DNA from: Robiginitomaculum sp.
GTDB lineage: Bacteria; Pseudomonadota; Alphaproteobacteria; Caulobacterales; Maricaulaceae
Length of the DNA: 64,000 bases
Reading direction: 5' to 3'
Assembly: GCA_002733605.1 (NCBI GenBank)
Contig: NVWK01000011.1
Location: forward strand, 62,001 to 126,000
Notes under the pieces: generated by a model
Databases searched by the model: none
Seen by the model: the letters and a program-made list of their open reading frames with translations, nothing else
Told to the model about the DNA's origin: nothing
Part shown: positions 17,317 through 29,343 of the stretch, in pieces
How the letters are laid out: every line of letters begins with the position of its first letter
Numbering within the stretch: position 1 is the first letter of the stretch
Made by a program: the position numbers and the translations under genes

Positions 17317-19389
17317 TTACGGCAGGGTTTTTTCGATGTTGGCCAGAAGGTTTTCGAGGTTTTGGTCTTTCAGCGCAATGGTCAGGGCTATGGTAGTGGG
17401 ACGTGTGGCACTGGGCAGTCTAGAGGCAGGTACGTCTTTTAACGCCTGCGTCATAAAATCTTTCCATATCCGCGCCGGAATGGCGCCGCCTGTAACCCGC
17501 GACATTTTTGAATTGTCATCATTACCAACCCAGACCCCCGCCACATAATCGGGCGTATAGCCGACAAACCATGCGTCGCGGTAATCATTGGTGGTGCCGG
17601 TTTTCCCCGCCACATCCCGGCCCTCTAGCTGGGCAGCCTTGCCGGTGCCCGCACTGACAACTGTGCGCATCATTACATTCATGCGTTCCAATATCTGTGT
17701 ATCTAAAAGACGATGTTTGGGGGTGGCTGGTCGTTCATACAAGACTTGTCCATCTGCGCCGTAAACTGCTTCCAAGCCGTAAGGTTCAACCCCGTACCCC
17801 CAATTGGCAAAGGGCACATAGGCGGAGGTAAGATCATAAAGTGTTGTTTCTTGAGCCCCGAGCGCCAATGACGCATAGGGTTTGAACCCGTGTAATCCCA
17901 TGGTGTCTGCGGTGCGTACGATTGTTTCGCGCCCCAATTCTTCGGCGACGCTGACAGCGACCGTGTTAATCGACAAGGCCAGTGCGGTTTCCAAAGACAG
18001 CCAGCCTTTATATTTATTGCTGAAATTTCCGGGTTGCCAGCCGTCGATATCGATCGGTTTGTCTTCGCGCACATCCCAAGGGGTATAGCCGGCCTGCATT
18101 GCGGCCAAATAGACAAAGGGCTTGAAGGCCGAACCGGGTTGGCGCTTGGCACGCACGGCGCGGTTATACGGGCTGTGCTGATAGCTGGCCCCGCCGACCA
18201 TGGCCCGCACGCCGCCGGTACCGTCAAAGGCGATTAGGGCGGCTTGCTGGGCATTTCTTTTTGTGTCTACACCCCGGGCTACGGCGGCCTGTGCGGCCAA
18301 TTGCGCGTGCATATCAAGGCTTGTGTGCACCACAATATCGTGACGGGGGGCGCCGGTTTCTTTGTCGACACGCGCCAGCACCCAGTCGGTAAAATACGCG
18401 GCGCTGGCCAGTGTCTTGATTTGCATGGGCTCGATTTCGATGGGGTCGGTTATGGCGGCGTGCATTTGCGCGTCCGTGAGATAATCGCGCGCGCGCATTT
18501 TGCGTAAAACCTGCGCCGTGCGCACAGCACTTGCAGGGGTGTTTTTGACCGGATTGAGCCGATCCGGTGCCTGTAATATCCCTGCCAAAAGCGCAGACTC
18601 CCCGACGGATAATTCCCGCGCCGGTTTATTGAAAAATCGCTGTGATCCAGATTCGATCCCGATCGTGCCGCCGCCAAAATAGACATGTGAGAGATAAATT
18701 TCCAGAATTTCGGTTTTGCTGTAGCGGTACTCGAGCCAGACGGCCAGCATCATTTCCTGCACTTTACGCTTCAGGGTTTGCCGGCGCGTCAGGAAGACAT
18801 TTTTAGCCAATTGCTGGGTTAAGGTCGAGCCGCCCTGTACCACATGGCCAGCCTTAAAATTGGCCTGTACGGCCCGCGCCAAGCCGATGACATCAAAACC
18901 GGGATGGCTGTAAAAACGTTTGTCCTCAATGGCGATCAGGGCGTGCGGCAAGGCTTTGGGTAAATCTGCTAGGACAACCGGTTTGGCTTCGACGCCACCG
19001 GTGCGGAAAATTTCACGGTCATATCTGTCCAGAACAACGATTAATGGTGTTGATTTCGGAGCCCAGAGCGGCGAGGTATCGGGCATATCCTGCCCGGCCC
19101 ACATCAGCACACCGAGCACGGCACTGACCCCGAAATATGCGGGGAGACCCATGAGCCAAACTGTGCGCAAAGCCCATTTCTGTTTTCGGGCCTGCTTTCG
19201 GGTATGAGAGACAGATGTACGAGATGGCGGCGAAAATATATGCGCGACACCCGCGCGGCACTTCCCTACAAACCTTGCAAAGGACACACGCCATGTGTGG
19301 GTTATGGGCGGGACATAGGGCACAAGAGGGCCTTGATCCGGGCCTTGAACCCCGTCATTTCCCCCGTCAATGTCGTGTATATCCGCCAC
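17317..19389 (-). CDS. Class A penicillin-binding protein (PBP1A family)
   Basis: 690 residues. A cytoplasmic Arg/Lys-rich tail is followed by a transmembrane helix at about 76-97. The glycosyltransferase-51 domain has EDKRFYSHPGFD (155-166), GGSTLTQQLAKN and the KRKVQEMMLAVWLE motif. The transpeptidase domain has QPGSAFKPFVYL (SxxK), SIN and KTGTTNDYRDAWF (KTG). It therefore polymerises lipid II and cross-links peptidoglycan at the periplasmic face. It lacks an OB-fold insert and is shorter than E. coli PBP1A, closer to compact PBP2A/1C-type enzymes. The GTG at 19389 has only a weak Shine-Dalgarno, so the true start may differ. Confidence 0.9.
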   Translation of the reverse strand: MADIHDIDGGNDGVQGPDQGPLVPYVPPITHTWRVSFARFVGKCRAGVAHIFSPPSRTSVSHTRKQARKQKWALRTVWLMGLPAYFGVSAVLGVLMWAGQDMPDTSPLWAPKSTPLIVVLDRYDREIFRTGGVEAKPVVLADLPKALPHALIAIEDKRFYSHPGFDVIGLARAVQANFKAGHVVQGGSTLTQQLAKNVFLTRRQTLKRKVQEMMLAVWLEYRYSKTEILEIYLSHVYFGGGTIGIESGSQRFFNKPARELSVGESALLAGILQAPDRLNPVKNTPASAVRTAQVLRKMRARDYLTDAQMHAAITDPIEIEPMQIKTLASAAYFTDWVLARVDKETGAPRHDIVVHTSLDMHAQLAAQAAVARGVDTKRNAQQAALIAFDGTGGVRAMVGGASYQHSPYNRAVRAKRQPGSAFKPFVYLAAMQAGYTPWDVREDKPIDIDGWQPGNFSNKYKGWLSLETALALSINTVAVSVAEELGRETIVRTADTMGLHGFKPYASLALGAQETTLYDLTSAYVPFANWGYGVEPYGLEAVYGADGQVLYERPATPKHRLLDTQILERMNVMMRTVVSAGTGKAAQLEGRDVAGKTGTTNDYRDAWFVGYTPDYVAGVWVGNDDNSKMSRVTGGAIPARIWKDFMTQALKDVPASRLPSATRPTTIALTIALKDQNLENLLANIEKTLP

Positions 19390-19478
19390 ACAAACTCTAT
19401 TGCTAACATTCCATCCGCGCAGTTTCGCCCAAAGGCATTAAATAGAGGTGAAGAGGTTGCGGCCTATGGGGTAGAGGT

Positions 19479-21452
19479 CTAGGTGGAGGGAGACCCTTTG
19501 GGGGCCGTGCTGTCAGTGAGCGTGGCCGTGTTAGCCGCCCCTTCGCTGCGTTCTATACGCTCTGTACGTTCTGTGGTTTCAGCCCGAACAGGCCCGAAAC
19601 TGAGCAAGGTCGAATCATCGATTTTGGATTTCTGTTCGGGGTTGAGGAAATCCAGAGACCCGTCAGGGCGCTTGGCCAGAAGAATGTCGATATCTTCGCC
19701 GCGATCGCGCGTGAAATTATCAAATGTATATTCGTCCGAGAGCGTGGTTGAACGAAAGCGCCAGCCACTCCACCAATCCCGTGTCAGCACGTCAAAGCTA
19801 CGGCCATGGGTCGACAATGTGCGGCCACGCGCCGTGAAGTTAATTGCGGCCGGATCGGCTTCTTCCTGCTCCTGACCCGATATCTGGAACACACGGTGGC
19901 GACCAAGTTCGGGGGCAAATTCAACACAGACAAGCGCGTTATAGGCATCATTGGGGGTGGCGGCGATCAGATATTCAAAGGTGGAATGGTCAAGCCTGTG
20001 GTCGGCGTTTTCCGACAGCACTTCCCCGTAGAACACGGTCAGGCCGTCCAGTCTTGCACCCCGTAAACGCCGCCAGTTTGTGTCCGCAATCAGCACAGGA
20101 ATGTCCATATCTTTAAGGGCTTTCGCAAGACCGAGCGACCATGGATTGGCCCCGACAATCAGCACGCCCTCGTCCATTTTTTTAGCAAAACCGAGCCATT
20201 TTGACAGAGGGGTAATTGTAAAGCTTGATGTCAATACGGTGGCAAATACCAGTGCGAATGCCAAGGGTACAAAGATGGCGCCTTCCGGGCGGCCGATGAG
20301 TTGTAGCTCTGTCGCAAACAGGCCGGCCACGGCCACGGCCACAACCCCGCGCGGGGCGATCCAACTGACCAGCAGGGTTTCGCGCCAGCTCAGACCAGAC
20401 CAAATGGTTGAAACAAACACGGCAACAGGGCGCACAATGAACATCATCGCCAAAACGAAAACCATCACCCGCCAGTCCATGCTTTGCAAAACTTCGGGGG
20501 TCAGGGTCGCCGTCAAAACCACGAATACGCCCGAGACCAACAGTACGGCAATGTTTTCTTTAAAGCGGCGCATTTCCACCATGGCGGCAAATTTGGAATT
20601 GGCCATGGCGATGCCCAGTGCGGTGACCGCCACCAAGCCGGTTTCGTCGGCAATCGAATTTGCCATCACATAAATGGCCAAAACCCAGACCAGAACCACA
20701 GGGGCTTTGAGATATTCCGGCACATCACCGCGCCGGAACGCCCACGCCAAGCCCCAGCCGGACACGGCCCCGAACCACGCCCCAATCAGGGCCGCCACCA
20801 CCAGCTGGACAATGGCAAACAGGATGTTTTCGCCCATGGCAGTAAAGCGGATAAAGGTATATCCGGCCACCGCAAACAGAGCGCCCAGGGGATCGTTGAC
20901 AATCCCTTCCCATTTCAAAATCGCGGCGGGGCGACCGGGCAAATGGGCCTGGCGTAATAAAGGCAGGATCACGGTCGGGCCGGTCACGATAAACAGCCCG
21001 CCAATCATGGCCGAGATATCCCACGGCAGGCCGACAATCATATGGGCCGCGATCGTGCCCAACACCCAGGCAATGGGCGCGGCCACAAGCACCATGCGCG
21101 AAACCGCATGGGTGGCGTCGCGCAAATCCTTGAAACGAAGATTCAGCCCGCCTTCAAACAGGATAATGGCCACGGCAATGCCGACCATGGGCCGGTACAT
21201 TTCGCCGAAATCCTTCTCCGGATTGAGCCGGAACGCATCGACAATGTTGCGTAAAGTTTCCTGCGTCTGTACAAAATCCAACGTGAATATCCACGACATG
21301 CCGGGGCCAAAAATCAGGCCTGCAGCGGCCATCAACACAATGGCCGGACGCTGTAATCGCCAAGCCAGCCATTGGGCGCCAATGCCCAAAACCCCGATCA
21401 AGGCGATTTTGTAGGGAAGATATTGAGAGGCGATATGTGCGACTTCAGACAT
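19479..21452 (-). CDS. CPA1-type Na+(K+)/H+ antiporter with TrkA-N domain
   Basis: 657 residues. Residues 1-420 contain about twelve helices of a Na+/H+ exchanger (IALIGVLGIGAQWLAWRLQRPAIVLM; FIVTGPTVILPLLRQA; ISWIAPRGVVAVAVAGL). Residues about 430-540 form a Rossmann-like TrkA-N/RCK domain (GVLIVGANPWSLGLAKALKDM, DGLTVFYGEVLSE), followed by an extra C-terminal region. The RCK domain suggests control by nucleotide or by K+. The gene lies 19 bases behind the unknown gene at 21472-22035, probably in one transcript. Confidence 0.88.
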   Translation of the reverse strand: MSEVAHIASQYLPYKIALIGVLGIGAQWLAWRLQRPAIVLMAAAGLIFGPGMSWIFTLDFVQTQETLRNIVDAFRLNPEKDFGEMYRPMVGIAVAIILFEGGLNLRFKDLRDATHAVSRMVLVAAPIAWVLGTIAAHMIVGLPWDISAMIGGLFIVTGPTVILPLLRQAHLPGRPAAILKWEGIVNDPLGALFAVAGYTFIRFTAMGENILFAIVQLVVAALIGAWFGAVSGWGLAWAFRRGDVPEYLKAPVVLVWVLAIYVMANSIADETGLVAVTALGIAMANSKFAAMVEMRRFKENIAVLLVSGVFVVLTATLTPEVLQSMDWRVMVFVLAMMFIVRPVAVFVSTIWSGLSWRETLLVSWIAPRGVVAVAVAGLFATELQLIGRPEGAIFVPLAFALVFATVLTSSFTITPLSKWLGFAKKMDEGVLIVGANPWSLGLAKALKDMDIPVLIADTNWRRLRGARLDGLTVFYGEVLSENADHRLDHSTFEYLIAATPNDAYNALVCVEFAPELGRHRVFQISGQEQEEADPAAINFTARGRTLSTHGRSFDVLTRDWWSGWRFRSTTLSDEYTFDNFTRDRGEDIDILLAKRPDGSLDFLNPEQKSKIDDSTLLSFGPVRAETTERTERIERSEGAANTATLTDSTAPKGSPST

Positions 21453-21471
21453 AGGGTTTCTCTAAGTCCTC

Positions 21472-22035
21472 TTACGCGTCATCAATGCGCTGGATATCAA
21501 ATCCGATATCGGTGCTGCCATAATTACCATGGTCATAGTGCTCCACCCGATCCGTAAACCAGTGCAAAAGATGCTGGAACAGGCCTTCTTTGCAGGTATC
21601 GACATCTTCATCAGTGAGAGGCAGGACAAAATCATAGTTCTGGTTTTCTTCCACCTGCATGAAAATACGCTCACCCTCTTTGCGGCAATGCAGGACAATG
21701 CGCATGAAATCACCGGATTGCGAGACCCGTACGCCAAGGCCGAAGCTGATCGGCTCCAACGGTAAAAACCCCTTGCCCGAAACAGAAAACGCGCCAGATC
21801 CATAATTTTGGGACATAAATGGCCCTTGTGGCGGCACCAAAAACACGCATTTTTTATCCGAGGTGCCACTGGCACTTAAATCGGCGCTTAAATAGGCGCA
21901 CAGGCCCGATTGCACGCGTTCTGCGAGCGAGCGGATTTGTGCATAATTGTCGAAACTACGCTCGCCATATATGTTGGCAGCTTCGGATATGCGTGCGAGA
22001 CGGGATTTCGGTGTGTTGCTTTTGGCAGCGCTCAT
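21472..22035 (-). CDS. Conserved-looking protein of unknown function
   Basis: 187 residues, soluble, no signal peptide and no motif I recognise. The middle contains a GFLPLEPISFGLGVRVSQSGDFMRIVLHCRKEGERIFMQ-type beta-rich stretch and the C-terminus is acidic (YGSTDIGFDIQRIDDA). It precedes the antiporter gene by 19 bases on the same strand and follows gyrB's end by about 150 bases on the other side. Coding is supported by spacing, composition and lack of a better frame. Function unknown. Confidence 0.6.
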   Translation of the reverse strand: MSAAKSNTPKSRLARISEAANIYGERSFDNYAQIRSLAERVQSGLCAYLSADLSASGTSDKKCVFLVPPQGPFMSQNYGSGAFSVSGKGFLPLEPISFGLGVRVSQSGDFMRIVLHCRKEGERIFMQVEENQNYDFVLPLTDEDVDTCKEGLFQHLLHWFTDRVEHYDHGNYGSTDIGFDIQRIDDA

Positions 22036-22187
22036 TCATTCTCCCGCCCAATGGCGGTTCCTCTAATCAACCCTCTTTATACGCTAGCGTGTGCGCATGC
22101 CAAAGCAAAAAAGGTATTAAAATTGTGTAAAAGACAGGAGTGCAACCTGAGAACGAGCGCCCCTCACCCAATGCCCCTGTTGCCTTC

Positions 22188-24644
<2,457 letters not shown>

Positions 24645-24807
24645 TTATAGGGGGCCGCGAATCACTTTATATATAGCGGGTAATATAGGGGAGAGTTTGG
24701 GGGAATGCACGGTATTATGTGGTTAAATCCTCGCACAAAGACAGTGTTTTGGCCCTGAAACTGTCCTGAAACCGCGTATTTATGGCCGAAGGTCACGGCT
24801 TGCGTTT

Positions 24808-24841
24808 TTAACCCCGCATTAACCGCATTAACGAGAATTAA
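24808..24841. promoter_or_regulatory. CtrA-box and TTAAC array
   Basis: TTAA occurs at 24808-24811, 24819-24822, 24828-24831 and 24838-24841. The first pair is TTAA-CCCCGCA-TTAA followed by C, the exact CtrA consensus (TTAA-N7-TTAA). The other spacings are five and six bases. It lies about 90 bp upstream of the sRNA candidate on the plus strand and about 200 bp upstream of gyrB on the minus strand. Confidence 0.55.
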
Positions 24842-24907
24842 CCCACGCCTTATTATAGCCCCATTTGCGCCCCGTTGGAGCCGTAATGGATGGCTATACA
24901 TTTCTCA

Positions 24908-25043
24908 ATGGTCGGAAGGCCCCTAACTTAAGGGTAATAAACACGAATTTTTAGCCCCCAGCTCTTTCGGGTTTTCGTCTTCCGACCGATCTCTCCCACT
25001 CAATTTAAACCCTGCCGCGCTCCCGCCGGCAGGGTATTTTTTT
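24908..25043 (+). ncRNA. Candidate small regulatory RNA
   Basis: A TATACA hexamer ends at 24900, placing a start near 24907-24910. The RNA would begin with GGTCGGAAG (24910-24918), which pairs perfectly with CTTCCGACC (24979-24987); the helix extends to 12 pairs with wobbles. Inside are small CCCT/AGGG and CCC/GGG hairpins. A single-stranded GATCTCTCCCACTCAATTT stretch follows, with an anti-Shine-Dalgarno-like CTCTCCC core, and then a strong intrinsic terminator. No open reading frame fits. The -35 is poor, which together with the upstream CtrA box may indicate activator dependence. I do not recognise the family; it does not look like 6S, tmRNA or SRP RNA. Confidence 0.5.
25009..25043 (+). 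terminator. Rho-independent terminator of the sRNA candidate
   Basis: ACCCTGCCG (25009-25017) pairs perfectly with CGGCAGGGT (25027-25035), nine-base loop, followed by ATTTTTTT. It faces the plus strand, yet no protein gene precedes it there, which is the main reason to suspect an RNA gene. Confidence 0.85.
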
Positions 25044-25178
25044 GGCAAAATTTGTATCTCCACACGCACGTTACGTACGAGGCGCGCACCCAAACCTTGC
25101 TACTTATTAATCCACATGAACCGGTTCCAGCCGCAAAATTCACTTCCCATACATATGTGACCCTGTAAGGATGAGGGC

Positions 25179-25865
25179 ATGAAACACGTATTCATTAAAA
25201 CGATTAGCCTTGTTGCCTTAGGATCGGGCTTGAGCTTGGGAGCCGCGACAGCATTGGCCCAGCAAGTGCAATCTCCGCAAGCGAGCGTACAGCCCGTGCG
25301 CCTACCTGCCTTCACCCACCCCTCAAGCGTGCCTACGGATTTGGCCCGTATTGACGCGGCTATGAACAGCACGGCCAGTTTTTCCGGACGGTTTGCCCAA
25401 TACGGATCGGATGGTTCGGTGTCGCAAGGCAAGATTTATCTGAAACGTCCGGGGAAAATCCGGTTTGAATATGACGCACCCGCCCCCCTATTGCTGGTTT
25501 CGGACGGGGTGACATTGACGCAGATCGACCGCCAGCTTGATACCAAAGACCGGGTGCCTTTGAAGGCGACGCCTTTGGCGTTCTTTTTGGGCGAGAACAT
25601 CAAACTGGAAGACGATGTGGAAGTGGTCTCCCTACAAAAAACCCCGTCGTCCATCAACATGACCGCCAAAGACGGCAGCGGTGATATGGACGGGGCGATC
25701 ACTCTGGTGTTTGATCCGCAAACTCTGGCTTTGCGAGAATGGATTGTGCATGACGGGTTTGGCCAACAGACCCGGGTTGTCTTGTCTGATCTGGAATATA
25801 ATCGGCGGTTGGACCCGCGCCTGTTTGTTTTACGTGATGATAACCGCCGCGACAGACGCCGTTAA
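25179..25865 (+). CDS. lolA: Outer-membrane lipoprotein carrier protein LolA
   Basis: 228 residues. A signal peptide ends near LAQQ (about residue 29). The mature part matches LolA: FSGRFAQYGSDGSVSQGKIYLKRPGKIRFEYDAPAPLLLVSDG, then FFLGENIKL and a LTLVFDPQTLALREWIVHDGFGQQTRVVL region. LolA is the periplasmic chaperone that ferries lipoproteins from LolCDE to the outer membrane. The window holds several predicted lipoproteins that would be clients. It stands about 40 bases before xth on the same strand, so the two may be cotranscribed. Confidence 0.92.
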   Translation: MKHVFIKTISLVALGSGLSLGAATALAQQVQSPQASVQPVRLPAFTHPSSVPTDLARIDAAMNSTASFSGRFAQYGSDGSVSQGKIYLKRPGKIRFEYDAPAPLLLVSDGVTLTQIDRQLDTKDRVPLKATPLAFFLGENIKLEDDVEVVSLQKTPSSINMTAKDGSGDMDGAITLVFDPQTLALREWIVHDGFGQQTRVVLSDLEYNRRLDPRLFVLRDDNRRDRRR

Positions 25866-25906
25866 TTTCATCTTGCATCCACATGCCTGACGGGTATGTT
25901 TCACGG

Positions 25907-26734
25907 ATGACAAAAATAAAAATAGCCAGTTGGAATATAAATTCCGTTCGTCTCCGCATTGCACAAATCGCAAAATTCGCCGAAGAGGCCTCTCCCGACA
26001 TCATCGCCATTCAGGAAATTAAATGTCTGGACGAGCAATTGCCGCGCAAAGACTTTATCGCCATGGGCTACCCCCATATGCAGGTTAGCGGCCAAAAGGG
26101 CATGCACGGGGTGGCCACGGTTTCCAAATATCCGCTTACGCGTATGGACACGCATTTCTGCCCGCGCGACGAAGCCCGCCATGTCAGCACGATGGTGCAT
26201 GTGGGCGGGGTGAAAGATTTCGAGCTGCATAATTTCTATATCCCGGCGGGTGGGGACGAGCCGGACGCCGAGATCAATCCGAAGTTCGCCCATAAGCTCG
26301 GATTTTTAGACACGATGACAAAATATTTTGCCGAGCGCGCCTCTGAAAATGCCCGTAAAGTTCTGGTCGGAGATTTCAATATTGCGCCACACGAAAATGA
26401 TGTCTGGTCGCATAAACAGCTTTTGAAGGTTGTTAGCCACACCCCGTTAGAGGTTGATATATTGGCAAAGCTACAAGCCAGTGGCGATTTCACCGATTGC
26501 GCACGTGCGTTTTTAGACGATGATGAAAAGCTATTTAGCTGGTGGTCTTACCGCTCGCGCGACATCAATAAATCGGATCGTGGTCGTCGCCTCGACCATA
26601 TCTGGGCCAGCCCCGCCCTTAAGGACGCGGCGCTTGATGCCGGCAAGGCGGGCCATGTTGTGCACCGCGATTGCCGTTTCTGGGAACGCCCCAGTGACCA
26701 CGCACCAGTGACGCAGGTTTTTAATCTAGGCTAA
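25907..26734 (+). CDS. xth: Exodeoxyribonuclease III
   Basis: 275 residues. Mg2+-dependent AP endonuclease/3' exonuclease of base excision repair: KIASWNINSVRLR, DIIAIQEIKCLDEQLP with the metal-binding Glu, VLVGDFNIAPHENDV and a terminal DHAPVTQVF carrying the catalytic Asp-His. I chose the ATG at 25907, where the family sequence starts, over the ATG at 25883; neither has a strong Shine-Dalgarno. The last nine bases overlap the end of the convergent hydrolase gene. Confidence 0.93.
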   Translation: MTKIKIASWNINSVRLRIAQIAKFAEEASPDIIAIQEIKCLDEQLPRKDFIAMGYPHMQVSGQKGMHGVATVSKYPLTRMDTHFCPRDEARHVSTMVHVGGVKDFELHNFYIPAGGDEPDAEINPKFAHKLGFLDTMTKYFAERASENARKVLVGDFNIAPHENDVWSHKQLLKVVSHTPLEVDILAKLQASGDFTDCARAFLDDDEKLFSWWSYRSRDINKSDRGRRLDHIWASPALKDAALDAGKAGHVVHRDCRFWERPSDHAPVTQVFNLG

Positions 26735-27619
26735 CGCTTTGTCGAATAATGCCAGCAAGCGTGTATGGGCATGATTGGCGGCTGCCTGATTATAGACGGC
26801 AGAATCGAGTGCGCACCAGCCATGTAATGTGCCTTCATAGACTTTGATTTCCGCAGGTAGATCCGCCGTTTCATAGGCCGCTTTAAGCAACTCCTTAGCC
26901 TTGGGGTCTTTCTCGTCATCATTGCCTGCAATGGCAAACATGAAGCTGGCTTTCATTTTTGGCACCAATAAATGCGGGCTGTCGTCGGCATCTGTAGCCA
27001 AACCACCGCCGTGGAATGTCGCGCCTGCGCCGATGCGCTCTGGCAGGGTGGCGGCCGTGCGCATGACCATAGACCCACCCATGCAATATCCGGTCGTGCC
27101 GATTTTGCGGCCCGTATCGACGCTGGGCTGTTGATCCAGAAATTTAACAAATGCTTTTGCATCCACTACATTGGTTTTTGCAGATAATGAACGGGCGAGC
27201 GGGAAGATGGTATCGCGAACGCTTTGGTCTTGGAAACTTGAACCAGCCGGGACGACAGGGGCCGTCGCCTTGCGGTAATACGGGTTGACCACAAGCACCG
27301 CATATCCAGATTCGGCAAGGCGTTTGCCCATGGTCTTATAGGCCGGACGCAGGCCGACAATATCGGGCCAGACGATTACGGCGGCATGTTTACCTTTTAC
27401 TGGACGAACAAAATAGCAATCCGCCACCCCGTCCGGCGTGGTGACTTTGATGTTTTCTTCGACCACTTCAACGGTTTCGGCCAAGGCGGTTTCGCCAACC
27501 ACGCCTAGCCCCGCCACAACGGCGGCACTGCCCGCCAATGTCGCAAAGGTGCGCCTCGAAATTCGGTCTTGGCGTTTTAGATAGGCTGCGTTGTCTTTTA
27601 CGGTTTGCTCGTCACACAT
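26726..27619 (-). CDS. Dienelactone hydrolase family protein (Tat-exported)
   Basis: 297 residues. A twin-arginine signal (ISRRTFATLAGSAAVVAG, near residues 20-37) predicts export in folded form. The alpha/beta hydrolase domain has a nucleophile elbow GYCMGGS with Cys, as in dienelactone hydrolases, and GTLHGW with the catalytic His; the Asp is likely in FAIAGNDDEKDP. Substrate unknown; periplasmic members of this group are common and rarely characterised. Convergent with xth. Confidence 0.88.
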   Translation of the reverse strand: MCDEQTVKDNAAYLKRQDRISRRTFATLAGSAAVVAGLGVVGETALAETVEVVEENIKVTTPDGVADCYFVRPVKGKHAAVIVWPDIVGLRPAYKTMGKRLAESGYAVLVVNPYYRKATAPVVPAGSSFQDQSVRDTIFPLARSLSAKTNVVDAKAFVKFLDQQPSVDTGRKIGTTGYCMGGSMVMRTAATLPERIGAGATFHGGGLATDADDSPHLLVPKMKASFMFAIAGNDDEKDPKAKELLKAAYETADLPAEIKVYEGTLHGWCALDSAVYNQAAANHAHTRLLALFDKALA

Positions 27620-27707
27620 GGTCGATCTCCTCTAATCCGGCCCAACATAGCCCATAAACACCCCATCATGCAATGCCTGCCTCATGCAACGAAGCGTCAG
27701 GCGCGCG

Positions 27708-29219
27708 TTACCTGCGCATCATACTGCCCAAAATACCGCGCATAATAGCGGCGCCGTGCTTGCCGGCAATTTTACGGCCCAAGGACGCGCCGAGGCTACG
27801 CACGGCGGCTTTTGTACCGGCTTCCAGAGCGGTTTGGCGTTTGCGGCGTCTGCGGCGGACGGGTTTTTTCTTGGCGGTGGCCTTGGCAGTGGCCTTGTCG
27901 GATTTTTCTTTGGCTTCCGCAATTTTCTTGCGCTTCACGGCCAGCATTTCATAGGCGGATTTCCGGTCGATAACCTCATCATATTCACCTTTGACAGGCG
28001 AGCGGTTCATGACGATTTTACGTTCCGTATCACTAGCGGGGCCAAGGCGGGAACTGGGCGGGCGGATCAGGGTTTGACCCACCACTTGCGGACGGCCTTT
28101 GGCATCCAGAAGCGACACCAGCGCTTCGCCGACGCCGAGATCGGAAATTACATCCTCTGTCTTGAAAGCCGGATTGGCGCGGAAGGCTTGTGCGGAGGCT
28201 TTGATAGCTTTGATCTCTTTGGGGGTGTAGGCGCGTAAGGCGTGCTGGATGCGGTTGCCGATCTGGCTGAGCACGCTGTCGGGAATATCGCCCGGGTTCT
28301 GGGTGACGAAATATAGCCCAACCCCCTTGGAGCGGATCAGACGCGCCACTTGTTCGATCTTTCGCACCAATGCTTTCGGGGCGTCCTGAAACAACAGATG
28401 GGCTTCATCGAAGAAGAACACCATGACCGGTTTGTCCGGATCGCCAACCTCGGGCAGCTCTTCGAACAGTTCGCTCAAAAGCCAGAGCAGAAATGTTGCA
28501 TACATGCGTGGATGATTGATCAACTGGTCAGACGCCAATATGGAGACAATGCCATTGCTCGACATATCCGTGCGCATCATGTCAGAAAGCTTCAGGGCCG
28601 GTTCGGCGAAAAATTCTTCCGCCCCATCACGTTCCAACACCAACAGGCTGCGGATGACGGCACTGGTGGACTGGTTGGTGATATTGCCATATTGCATCGA
28701 TAATTCTTTGCGCTGTTCGGCCACAAAGGTCAGGGTGGATTTCAAGTCTTTGAGATCAAGTAAAGGCCAGTTATTGTCTTCAGCCACCTCAAACGCAATG
28801 TTGAGGATGCCTTCCTGAGCGGGGGTTAAATCCATCAGGCGGGTCAACATGGTTGGCCCCATTTCCGAGATGGTTGTGCGCACCGGATGACCTTTTTTTC
28901 CGTACAAATCCCAGAAGATTGTCGGGCGGGCACCATAGCTATAGTCTTTCAGACCAATTTTCTTGGCTCTAGAGAGTAGCTTGTCATGCAGTTTGTGATC
29001 CTTACTGCCAGCTTGGGAAATTCCCGACAGATCGCCTTTCACATCGGCGGCAAACACTGGCACACCCGCTTTGGAAAACCCTTCGGCCAGAATTTGCAAG
29101 GTCACGGTTTTACCTGTGCCCGTCGCCCCCGCAATCAACCCGTGCCGATTGGCGCGGTGGAGCAAAAGCTCTTGCGCCTTGCCGTCCGTATCCTTGCCAA
29201 TAAAAATTGATCCGCTCAT
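27708..29219 (-). CDS. HerA-like ATPase/helicase, DUF853 family
   Basis: 503 residues. HerA/FtsK-type P-loop ATPase: GLIAGATGTGKTVTLQ (Walker A at about 31-38), ADVKGDLSG, and VMVFFFDEAHLLFQDAP (Walker B), then ARLIRSKGVGLYFVTQNPGDIP as the sensor region. The basic C-terminus (KKKPVRRRRRKRQ) suggests nucleic-acid contact. The DUF853 group is widespread and is annotated as a bipolar-helicase relative; no NurA-type nuclease is adjacent, so the role is open. Confidence 0.88.
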   Translation of the reverse strand: MSGSIFIGKDTDGKAQELLLHRANRHGLIAGATGTGKTVTLQILAEGFSKAGVPVFAADVKGDLSGISQAGSKDHKLHDKLLSRAKKIGLKDYSYGARPTIFWDLYGKKGHPVRTTISEMGPTMLTRLMDLTPAQEGILNIAFEVAEDNNWPLLDLKDLKSTLTFVAEQRKELSMQYGNITNQSTSAVIRSLLVLERDGAEEFFAEPALKLSDMMRTDMSSNGIVSILASDQLINHPRMYATFLLWLLSELFEELPEVGDPDKPVMVFFFDEAHLLFQDAPKALVRKIEQVARLIRSKGVGLYFVTQNPGDIPDSVLSQIGNRIQHALRAYTPKEIKAIKASAQAFRANPAFKTEDVISDLGVGEALVSLLDAKGRPQVVGQTLIRPPSSRLGPASDTERKIVMNRSPVKGEYDEVIDRKSAYEMLAVKRKKIAEAKEKSDKATAKATAKKKPVRRRRRKRQTALEAGTKAAVRSLGASLGRKIAGKHGAAIMRGILGSMMRR

Positions 29220-29343
29220 ATATGCCTCTCGAAAATTTGCACCTTTGTTGATAACTTTTGCAGCTTCATACGTCTAGCAAATTCCGCTTGCCCCTTGACG
29301 TGCACGACAAACCATATTCTAGTTCACATGAATGGAGACCATC

